Positions 57,087 to 64,000 of a stretch of DNA of 64,000 nucleotides are shown piece by piece; position 1 is the stretch's first letter; every line of letters starts with the position of its first letter. Both the position numbers and the translations under genes were made by a program. The notes beneath the pieces were generated by a model. It ran no database searches, was not told the origin of the DNA, and was given only the letters and a program-made list of their open reading frames with translations. The DNA lies in NCBI GenBank assembly GCA_026874595.1, contig CM049310.1:36041558-36105557 (forward strand), written 5' to 3'. The DNA comes from Sipunculus nudus. Lineage: Eukaryota; Annelida; Sipuncula; Golfingiida; Sipunculidae.

Positions 57087-59711
57087 ATGGACCTCTTGTG
57101 CAGAGAAACCATGTCGGATCTCGGTGACACGCCAATTAACCCTCATCGAAAAGTAGAGCTATTGAAACCTGAAGAACTAAAACGACGGGGCTTAGAGCGT
57201 ATAGGCAGTGGTACATACGGGCACGTGTACTTACATACGGACACGGACCACGTGTTTAAAATATGCCAAACGAAACACGCAAAACACGAGTTAAACATTA
57301 TGGAACATTTGAAGGCGAAAGGTGTCAATGAAGACCTCGTTTTGTTGCAAGAAAACGCGCGTAAACACAAACTGTTCGCGGACGTGGTGGAGGCTTTGAC
57401 AGGGAAGGCCTATCGCATTGGATCAGAAGTGTCGCCGATAACCGAGCTGTTGGTGTCCCAACGCATGGATATGACGTTGCACACGTTCATGCATTCGTGC
57501 CTGTACGACGACGACCTGGCTTGGACGGTCGCGTCTAAAGCGTCCGAAGGTGTTCTGCACCTGCACGATCTGGGGGTTTTCCATTTTGATCTGTCTGCCA
57601 AGAACGTTATGTTGAAAAAAAAATGGTGCATGCCACCCGATGTCAAAATTATCGATTTCGGTAACGCCGCATGTCCACAAGAGGACCTGATGCCCAACCA
57701 CGTCTGCCCGTTCAGCAAACGTCTGTGGGACCCGACCATCTATTGGACATCCCGAGCTCCAGAGCTTTTTTCACGGCTGCGCCCCCACCTCACACCCGAT
57801 GTGGGCAAGAATGCAGACCTGTGGGCCTTAGGTGTCATAATAGTGGGTTTGCTGCACCATTCGTTAAACAACGAGACGGAACATGTGGGGTTTGCTGTCT
57901 ACCGCCCTCGGGCGTGCTGGCTGTCAGTTTCAAGTTCCGAGGAAAGACATCGAAACGCCGATTACCTGTTTTGGCCGCAATGGCAGGACACAAGACGCGT
58001 CTACAGAACCGCAGCAACATGCCGTGAATTCTACCGGGTGAAGGCCACACAAGCTGATGCCGCGCTCAGTGTGCAGCAGGCATCTGTCATTGTCAGCGGG
58101 TGTCTCCAGCCGTGCTCCAGGTGCCGCGTGGACAAGACGACCTACAGAGACATCCGTCGATGTATCGATGGCGGCAGTCCCAGTGATGCTCACGTCACAG
58201 CTCCGGGATGCAGGTGTCAAACACAGGATGTGTGGACAGAAAAGTGTCGGCACAGCGTGCGAGAACCATGCGACCCCCGGTTCCACTCAAATCCTCACGC
58301 TGAAGAATGGCGACGCCTCTGCAATACGCTCTCGATGGCTACCACCGCTGACCTCAAGCAGACGCTGTCCGCCACAGACGCTGCCACACATGAGACAGAT
58401 GTTCCCACAGAAGAAGCACAAGCTCTTTTGAAGGGCGCTCTGGGCAGCCTTGCCATGCTCACAACAGGCCAGACATCGAACTGGTACTGGTGGTACTGGA
58501 GGTTGGGGCGCGTGACAGCATCGCACATGCAAAAGTTCATATGTAAGTCACAATCTGTCATGCTCAATAGTTTTTACAAACTATGGAAAACACCCGAAAG
58601 CGTCTGTGAAGCTGCACGGTCCTCAGCCGCAGCAGCGACGAACCCTATGGCACACGGTTTGCTTTTCGAACCGATCGTGATCGACGTACTGCGTGACGTG
58701 ATCGGCTTCGGGCAGCTTAAGAGCACGGGCCTGGTCTTGCACCCTGACCAGGGGAAGTACCCCATGCTCGGCGTTTCACCTGATGCTGTGTTTGAAGACA
58801 TGACAGGGTTCATCGAGGTGAAGTGCCATTTCAGTGCAACAAAAGATTGGTCAAACATGAGCGGTCTAACACACGTGAAGGGATACAACCTGAAGGCGTT
58901 TGACAAGTCCTTCAGCCACGTCGGTCTGGACCGGCTGCCGGCCTTTTCACGCTTGTGTAAAGAAGAACGAGGCCGTAAGAAACCGTTCGCCGAAAGGAAC
59001 GTGTACGTTGAGATCGACGCAGACCTCTGCCGTGCGACGGACGAGTCGATAGATGGCTTGCAAGCGCTCATTAAGGAAACGCCGCAACTATCGGTACGCC
59101 AACACCCCTTTGCGTATCATTACTTGTTTTTGAACATACACAGAGGCTCAACGTCCACGTACGTGTTAGACTACACGGTCGAAAACGTGGGGACGGACTG
59201 CGGGGACACAGAACGTCACCTGGTGTGCAGTCTTCATCACACGATCACAGCCCCGTCAGTGGAAGGGCCGTTCTTACTGCCGGACAAACGAAAGTCTCAA
59301 ACAGAGGTTTCCCCCGTCACATCACTGAAGGACACGGAAGCATCACTCAAAGCGCCAAACGGCACTAGGAACAGGGTGATACTCAACCCGCTGCACCCAT
59401 ACGCAGCCCAAGTGATCGGAACATGCGGAGTGATCGCCGCATCAACGGGTAGGCACGTTATAGACACAGAATCAATCGTCTGCTCGGCTTTCAACGAAAA
59501 TATCCCAGAAGACCTGCTTGATGACAACGACTGGCACAACATGTGGGTACTGGCAGAACATACGCACAAAAAACTGTTCCCTCTGACTGGATTGAGATCA
59601 CTGCCGAGGTTTCTTGTGTGTACAAACGTGATAGCTACAGACCGGATGGTAGAAAAAATGTTTGATTGTATAAAAGAAAACTACGAGATATGCCACCGGT
59701 TAACCAGATGA
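57087..59711 (+). CDS. Fusion of a protein kinase (UL13-like) and an alkaline nuclease (UL12-like), 874 aa
   Basis: One unbroken frame, ATG at 57087. N-terminal kinase: glycine loop IGSGTYGHV (about 36-44), VAIK-type Lys in VFKIC, catalytic loop HFDLSAKN with Asp168 (Phe replaces the usual Arg of HRD), DFG at 190-192 in KIIDFGNA, and an APE-like RAPELF. A cysteine-rich linker (about residues 335-415; CSRCRVDK, CRCQTQ, CRHSVREPC) may bind zinc. C-terminal nuclease of the lambda-exonuclease/PD-(D/E)xK type: HGLLFEP (about 525), then GVSPDAV with Asp566 and FIEVKC with Glu577 and Lys579. In mammalian herpesviruses separate neighbouring genes encode these activities: the kinase phosphorylates viral and host proteins, and the nuclease processes replicating DNA. 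Both active sites look complete. Confidence 0.88.
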   Translation: MDLLCRETMSDLGDTPINPHRKVELLKPEELKRRGLERIGSGTYGHVYLHTDTDHVFKICQTKHAKHELNIMEHLKAKGVNEDLVLLQENARKHKLFADVVEALTGKAYRIGSEVSPITELLVSQRMDMTLHTFMHSCLYDDDLAWTVASKASEGVLHLHDLGVFHFDLSAKNVMLKKKWCMPPDVKIIDFGNAACPQEDLMPNHVCPFSKRLWDPTIYWTSRAPELFSRLRPHLTPDVGKNADLWALGVIIVGLLHHSLNNETEHVGFAVYRPRACWLSVSSSEERHRNADYLFWPQWQDTRRVYRTAATCREFYRVKATQADAALSVQQASVIVSGCLQPCSRCRVDKTTYRDIRRCIDGGSPSDAHVTAPGCRCQTQDVWTEKCRHSVREPCDPRFHSNPHAEEWRRLCNTLSMATTADLKQTLSATDAATHETDVPTEEAQALLKGALGSLAMLTTGQTSNWYWWYWRLGRVTASHMQKFICKSQSVMLNSFYKLWKTPESVCEAARSSAAAATNPMAHGLLFEPIVIDVLRDVIGFGQLKSTGLVLHPDQGKYPMLGVSPDAVFEDMTGFIEVKCHFSATKDWSNMSGLTHVKGYNLKAFDKSFSHVGLDRLPAFSRLCKEERGRKKPFAERNVYVEIDADLCRATDESIDGLQALIKETPQLSVRQHPFAYHYLFLNIHRGSTSTYVLDYTVENVGTDCGDTERHLVCSLHHTITAPSVEGPFLLPDKRKSQTEVSPVTSLKDTEASLKAPNGTRNRVILNPLHPYAAQVIGTCGVIAASTGRHVIDTESIVCSAFNENIPEDLLDDNDWHNMWVLAEHTHKKLFPLTGLRSLPRFLVCTNVIATDRMVEKMFDCIKENYEICHRLTR

Positions 59712-60074
59712 CATTCGCGCGGTCCGCCGTTACACTGCAACCCCCCCCCCCCCACCCCTCCCCAATTTCACATATATGTTTTTGTAAAGTGTTATCACAG
59801 AATTAAAGACGGTTTTCATATCGTTGCGTTGGTGTCTTTAGTCTATTATTATGTTGTGGTATACACGCACACGCTTTATCTTTTACACATTTAAAGTACA
59901 TACAGAATCACAGAGGAACATCAATCTTTAATATGAAAACACTATACAATGCAGAGCTGTGACGGAGCAAAAAAAAAGCATATATGGTACACATTTCGGC
60001 GCAGATGATATATACGTCTGATATATCACACGTGCCAACATTGCAGTTATTTTATACACAATCATTATACTGTA
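59712..60074. other. Convergent intergenic region with poly-C run
   Basis: 363 bp between the 3' ends of the kinase-nuclease gene and the leftward 281-residue gene. A 13-C run lies at 59741-59753 and an ATTAAA at 59802-59807 on the plus strand. The rest is AT-rich with no gene. Confidence 0.55.
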
Positions 60075-60920
60075 TCATATAGGCGGCGGTTCCGTCCGAT
60101 CTTCGCACATGGTCCTGTCACAAGGATCGTCTGTAATCGGTTCGGGCATATTACGCGCAAGGTACAGTTCCTCCATTTCTTCATCCAGTTTCATATTTTC
60201 ACCTTGTCCTCTTCCCTCGCCGTCCTCACCGTCGTCCGATTCTGAATCGCTGGACCACATATCTGCGCATGCATCTTTCACGTCGTTCAGCCGCTGTAAC
60301 CACATCTGCTTTTTTCTCTCCTTTAAGGCACGCCTTTTCTCCTTGTGAACCGTGTTCGTCAATCCGCGTTCCATCCGGGTGTTAAAAATGCGCCTTTTCA
60401 CAGGGTCAATAACGTTGCGCCGAACGGCACCGTACAATGCATTTTTCGTCGATCCCGAGTGATATACCTCACGCAAGGCTTTTTCTCTAGCAACCTGTTT
60501 GTCTGTATGTTCGGTCTGACGGACTTGAGCGGCCGCTCGTTTTGCCATTTCACGTGCACGCTGCAACTCGTCTTTGTGCATACGGTACCATTCGAGTGTC
60601 AGGGCTCTTCCCGTAATCCCGTATTTTCTTTCACTCGCCAAGGCCTTGTGTTCCAATACGTCCGCTAGGCGTGTGCAAGCGGTCATGCGACAAGCCAAGC
60701 GAAATCGGTCATTCAGATCTGCTACCTCTCTGTTGTGACTGACCTCACTCGTCGATGGTCCCGGCGACACGGGTTCGCGCACCGTACCTGTGCGTCCACT
60801 CCGGATATCGAAAGACATAGTTCTTCTGTACTTGTCACCTTTCTGCGACGGATCGACAACACCTGACATGTCCTGATCAGTATCAGTCTTTGCATGCCTC
60901 GCGAGAACGTCCGTCGTCAT
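60075..60920 (-). CDS. Basic helical protein with acidic C-terminus, 281 aa
   Basis: ATG at 60920. The N-terminal ~65 residues are disordered. Residues ~70-210 are long charged helices dominated by Arg, Lys and Ala (LQRAREMAKRAAAQVRQTE; KRRALKERKKQMW), likely a coiled coil or nucleic-acid-binding surface. The C-terminal ~60 residues are very acidic (SDSESDDGEDGEGRG). No membrane span. The split of basic body and acidic tail resembles chaperone-like or tegument proteins; in other herpesviruses a small helical tegument gene (UL14) lies beside the kinase and nuclease genes. That positional parallel is suggestive only. It is 25 bp downstream of the membrane protein gene on the same strand. Confidence 0.7.
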   Translation of the reverse strand: MTTDVLARHAKTDTDQDMSGVVDPSQKGDKYRRTMSFDIRSGRTGTVREPVSPGPSTSEVSHNREVADLNDRFRLACRMTACTRLADVLEHKALASERKYGITGRALTLEWYRMHKDELQRAREMAKRAAAQVRQTEHTDKQVAREKALREVYHSGSTKNALYGAVRRNVIDPVKRRIFNTRMERGLTNTVHKEKRRALKERKKQMWLQRLNDVKDACADMWSSDSESDDGEDGEGRGQGENMKLDEEMEELYLARNMPEPITDDPCDRTMCEDRTEPPPI

Positions 60921-60945
60921 GGTTCATAGCGGTACGTGTATATCA

Positions 60946-62136
60946 TCATGCTACCCTTGGCTTTATCACGTACGTGTATAACACGTACCCCAAACCTGCT
61001 AGCACAGAAAGCGTCAGGATCGTGCAAATAATCTTGCTGATTATACGTGAGCAACACGATTCGCACACGTAACAGTCACCGTCAGAGTGTTTCCCACTGC
61101 GCCGACAAATGCCACAGCGCTCCACCAAAAGTGACACGTAATACAACATCACCCAACACCCCGCGCTTAAGACGCCTGCGTGCCAGTACGCAAACTGGGG
61201 GACGAACGCGTCACAGGATCGTAGGCGATGGGATGAATACGTCCCCATCAAACAGGCCACAGTGAGAAATATAACCATCGCATGCAAAGCTCCGCACGCG
61301 CCGGAACAGACCAACTTGTTGTGTCTGTGTCGTGTGGACACGCTCTTTCGGTCATTTTTCCCGATCGGCCAGTGGAACCCGGTGAATTCAAACTGGGAAT
61401 ACGGCGGAGGAGGTTCATCGGTGCCCGTGTGCAAGTACCGGTCGGCTTCCTCGGACACAACGGCTTCCATTGAGTCCACTCCGTCGAGAATGGCAGGTTT
61501 CTCATCGAGTTTTTCGCCCTGTGTCGGCGGCACTACGAGATTCGGTTCCGCATACGTGAAGCGCGGACGCGATACATCGGATTTTGGGTTGTGGCCTCCG
61601 GGGACGGCTGGGTTGTCGTTACAAGCTGTTGTTTTGTCTGCAAGTTTCTGTTGTGCTTTTTCACGAAGACCATCCATGATACGGATGTGAGCTACATGCA
61701 ATTTATGCGCAGCATTGCGCAAGTGCATGCTCAAAACAACGAACAAACATAGACCCACAAGTGGGAAGCACACAGCGTCAAACAACATCTCCTGCAGCAG
61801 CTCGTCATAGGCCGCAACAAGGCGTTCCGGGGGTCGACCTGACGAATCAGTGGTAGGAACAGGTGACGCGTTCTCATTGCAAAGTAATATGCCGACAGTA
61901 CACCTGAGTCTACGTGGGCGTCTCAACCAGCAGGCGCTTGTCGGGTATGCGGTTTGTGGCAAAAAGTAAGGTTCCATAGAAGCGTTGCGTCCAGAGCGTA
62001 AATAAATGCAACCGCAGTGGTCGTCCTCCGGCCACCACCCAGGGTGCCACAAGTGTAGAGCGCTGATGATCCCCGCAGCCATGCAGGCGATCGACGCAGC
62101 TAGGCCAGTTGCTACCTGAAATGTCGTGTGTCCCAT
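60946..62136 (-). CDS. Multi-pass membrane protein with PPPPY motif, 396 aa
   Basis: ATG at 62136; the frame extends 7 codons through a GTG. Hydrophobic segments: LAASIACMAAGIISALHLW (~15-35), AVCFPLVGLCLFVVLSM (~120-137), a third near ALHAMVIFLTVACLMG (~280-300), a fourth near AGVLSAGCWVMLYYVSLL (~318-336), and a fifth at the end (IICTILTLSVLAGLGYVLY). A ~130-residue hydrophilic loop between the second and third contains DEPPPPYSQF, a PPxY motif of the kind that binds WW-domain ubiquitin ligases. A Cys cluster (CGICRRSG, CYVCESCC) precedes the last segment. Several N-x-S/T sites lie in the first extramembrane loop. Likely an envelope or host-modulating membrane protein; family unknown. Confidence 0.75.
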   Translation of the reverse strand: MGHTTFQVATGLAASIACMAAGIISALHLWHPGWWPEDDHCGCIYLRSGRNASMEPYFLPQTAYPTSACWLRRPRRLRCTVGILLCNENASPVPTTDSSGRPPERLVAAYDELLQEMLFDAVCFPLVGLCLFVVLSMHLRNAAHKLHVAHIRIMDGLREKAQQKLADKTTACNDNPAVPGGHNPKSDVSRPRFTYAEPNLVVPPTQGEKLDEKPAILDGVDSMEAVVSEEADRYLHTGTDEPPPPYSQFEFTGFHWPIGKNDRKSVSTRHRHNKLVCSGACGALHAMVIFLTVACLMGTYSSHRLRSCDAFVPQFAYWHAGVLSAGCWVMLYYVSLLVERCGICRRSGKHSDGDCYVCESCCSRIISKIICTILTLSVLAGLGYVLYTYVIKPRVA

Positions 62137-62245
62137 ATTTAATGCCGCACACAGCACGATAATGATCCCGCATTGATCGGTGAGGCAGCTGTCATTGTGA
62201 CATCAGACAGATACACATCCCCCACTGCACAAATACAAGTCTCTG

Positions 62246-62785
62246 TTATGCAGCGATGGCTTTCGCGATCTGACAGAAAAAAGAAACCCAACCTGGCACC
62301 CCATGTGGCATCCATCCTGTGAAAAGCCCAGGAGAAGCATGGTTCTTGTGAATTGACGGGTTAACCACGTACAAATAAGCCCACCTGACGAAAACAGAGG
62401 ACACACATTTAATGGTTTCCAGCGGGACGCCATTGCGTTCCAGCTGACGACGAACAGACAAAGCGAATGCGAAAAAAACCAAAGCGTGTCCATAATAGCA
62501 GAAACCGTTCGCGACGCGGCCTAGTATGATATTCAGACTCTTTTCAATGTCATGTTGCCCGTTCAGACATGACCACCACCTCTCTCCCGCAACTCTGATG
62601 TCCTTCATGTTTTCCAATTGCTTTATGCACCCTCCCAGTGCAATTTCCACGTGCGCGTACGGTATAAAACAATCAGAACAGACTGAGCGGTTATCGTGGC
62701 GTTCAGGGAATTGACAGACGAAAAGATGATTCACGATTCGCCTGGCCGTAGAATGGGGCATAACAAGCGGATATCTTCTACGCAT
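62246..62785 (-). CDS. Small protein with Cys/His motif and hydrophobic core, 179 aa
   Basis: ATG at 62785; the frame opens 8 codons earlier only through TTG. Basic N-terminus (MRRRYP), then CQFPERHDNRSVCSDC and a nearby His, a possible zinc site. A hydrophobic stretch CYYGHALVFFAFALSV follows mid-protein, with another near the C-terminus (FVRWAYLYVV). Whether the hydrophobic parts are membrane anchors is unclear. It lies in a leftward set of accessory genes. No family recognised; confidence that it is a real gene is moderate, as a competing frame overlaps it. Confidence 0.5.
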   Translation of the reverse strand: MRRRYPLVMPHSTARRIVNHLFVCQFPERHDNRSVCSDCFIPYAHVEIALGGCIKQLENMKDIRVAGERWWSCLNGQHDIEKSLNIILGRVANGFCYYGHALVFFAFALSVRRQLERNGVPLETIKCVSSVFVRWAYLYVVNPSIHKNHASPGLFTGWMPHGVPGWVSFFCQIAKAIAA

Positions 62786-63236
62786 ACCGTTATTCGATCG
62801 TATCAGCAAACTGTCTAATTTGGCGTGAACGACTTTGCGTGCGGCGGTAGTGCAATGCCTGGTATCCTGTCTTTAATTTGCGAAACCACTCACGCCCGAA
62901 AACGGTGTTACTGCAAATTGCTACACACGTCACGCGCACGACTTTCGCACTCACGTGGGAACGTCCACAGATATTTTGGTAGCAAGTCGTCGGAGAAGTT
63001 GAGTGTCATTGCCGCGGCCAAATGTCGACATCCGGGTTAACGTCTGGGACACATGTCCGGCTAGTCGAGGCGTTTATCACGGATAACAGTACACTTAGGG
63101 GGACGCCGGTTTGTAACTGCACGATCAGGCAATTATTCGAGAGACGAAGTGTCACACATTTTTTCATTATTGTGTCGTTTCAACGTTCCTGTGCCTGAGC
63201 ATCCAACACCTGCTCACCAGCAAATGCAAATAGCGT
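62786..63236. other. 451 bp without a credible gene
   Basis: Moderate GC with no long frame on either strand, no AATAAA on the minus strand close to the end of the 219-residue gene, and no repeat that I can see. It probably contains the promoter of the 62246-62785 gene. Confidence 0.5.
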
Positions 63237-63896
63237 TCACGATCTGTCCCAAAGGGCGTGCTGAGTGGTTTCAAGGACGAGGGCGGCTGCAGTGAATAAC
63301 AGGTACATGGCAGAGAGTACGTAGAACGTGATGCACGGGGGCTGAACTATTCCTGTTTTCGCCACGCGCACCATCTGCACCAAGAAACTTATGAACCAAG
63401 GGATGATCATGATCACATGCAAACCAGACACGATTGCGGATTTGGAAGAGGCTGTTACCATCCCCGTGAGACTGTAAAAATCACGTGGATCACCCTTCGT
63501 GCCACGCACGTTCTCTTTGTCATGCACCAGTAACCTTTCGCCTTCATGGTTTTCCTCACACGTGTCACCTCCATTGTCATCTTTTTCGTCTCTGAATATG
63601 TAAGTGTTTTTTCGAGGTCCTCGTCTACTCCCAAACGTATGTTTATTACGTCCCTCATGAGCGGACATCTTCGTCTCCCTTGGGTTGTTCCTTCCGGAAA
63701 TACGGTACGCGAACACAGTCAAGCAGATCATGCTGGATCCATATTGTATCATACATATAGGAAGAAAAGAACTGTCGTCACATAAAGATATATGTGCCGC
63801 GCCTGTTGTGATGATAATGCCGTATGCAGACACAAGAACAAAGGCGAACATGATACGAAGACGGCGACCTCTGACGAATGACGCCTTGCCGTTCAT
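63237..63896 (-). CDS. Four-pass membrane protein, 219 aa
   Basis: ATG at 63896. Segments: IMFAFVLVSAYGIIITTGA (~15-33), a second near MIQYGSSMICLTVFAY (~49-64), a third near HVIMIIPWFISFLVQM (~160-176) and a fourth near FYVLSAMYLLFTAAALVL (~190-208). The ~95-residue loop between the second and third is charged and hydrophilic (DEKDDNGGD). The layout, two spans, a long polar loop, then two spans, is the same as the first four spans of the 396-residue protein nearby, so the two could be distant relatives. No receptor motif is visible. Probably an envelope or host membrane protein. Confidence 0.75.
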   Translation of the reverse strand: MNGKASFVRGRRLRIMFAFVLVSAYGIIITTGAAHISLCDDSSFLPICMIQYGSSMICLTVFAYRISGRNNPRETKMSAHEGRNKHTFGSRRGPRKNTYIFRDEKDDNGGDTCEENHEGERLLVHDKENVRGTKGDPRDFYSLTGMVTASSKSAIVSGLHVIMIIPWFISFLVQMVRVAKTGIVQPPCITFYVLSAMYLLFTAAALVLETTQHALWDRS

Positions 63897-64000
63897 CGTT
63901 GTCTATGCTTTCGTTATTAGGGCAATCATATACAACAACCTGAACAGAAGAACAGTAGGAACACCCCCAATCCAATAACCAACAGAACCACACAGCCGCT
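63897..64000. other. Window end, upstream of the four-pass protein gene
   Basis: About 100 bases of non-coding sequence, likely the promoter side of the leftward 219-residue gene. Nothing specific seen. Confidence 0.4.

Noticed and set aside
1-64000. Bacterial chromosome or phage origin
   Set aside because: No Shine-Dalgarno spacing or operon style; TATA and AATAAA signals, eukaryotic tRNA genes and herpesvirus-type proteins point to a eukaryotic virus.
1-64000. Retroelement or LTR sequences indicating an old endogenous copy
   Set aside because: I found no reverse transcriptase, integrase or LTR pair, and the viral frames are unbroken, so there is no sign of long decay in a host genome.

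Overview
The window is best read as part of a large DNA virus genome of the order Herpesvirales, or a recent, still intact insertion of one in an animal chromosome. Six products support this: a gB-type class III fusion glycoprotein, an assemblin-type protease/scaffold polyprotein, a UL5-like helicase, a UL52-like primase, a giant tegument protein with a herpesvirus-type deubiquitinase domain, and a UL12-like alkaline nuclease. A 1323-residue protein of the right size is probably the major capsid protein. Reading frames are long, unbroken and closely packed on both strands, with TATA boxes and AATAAA signals at gene ends, so transcription is eukaryotic. The family is not fixed. Divergence from the mammalian herpesviruses and the animal-type tRNA genes in the contig suggest a lineage in an invertebrate or lower chordate (malacoherpesvirus-like or unclassified), but that is inference.

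Layout. 1-5.3 kb: four rightward genes of unknown role, the first cut by the window edge. 5.5-13.3 kb: leftward gB, an acidic Ser/Asp-rich protein and the probable major capsid protein. 13.6-20.7 kb: rightward unknown gene, protease/scaffold, replicative helicase. 20.7-26.6 kb: almost 6 kb with no credible protein gene, holding three tRNA genes and a roughly 3.6-kb imperfect palindrome. The palindrome core is a mirrored array of 105-106-bp units (8 copies left, 7 right). 26.6-44.2 kb: a divergent pair, a 513-residue unknown protein and the 5327-residue tegument protein. 44.3-56.9 kb: a half-helicase ATPase, a 719-residue structural-looking protein, a small basic protein, a possible nuclear-egress (UL31-like) protein, a possible packaging (UL32-like) protein, the primase and a helical protein. 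57.1-59.7 kb: one reading frame joining a protein kinase to the alkaline nuclease. 60.0-63.9 kb: leftward accessory genes including two multi-pass membrane proteins.

How the genes fit together: helicase and primase supply two subunits of the replication fork complex. The nuclease would process replication intermediates. Capsid protein, protease/scaffold and the UL32-like candidate serve capsid assembly and packaging, the UL31-like candidate nuclear exit, the giant protein the tegument, and gB entry. DNA polymerase, terminase ATPase and portal are not recognised here and would lie outside the window or among the unassigned genes.

Most unusual: the kinase-nuclease fusion; the tegument protein carrying an OTU-like domain without its catalytic Cys and His beside a C76-type domain that keeps them; and the tRNA-flanked giant palindrome. 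All family calls come from reading motifs, not from database searches.
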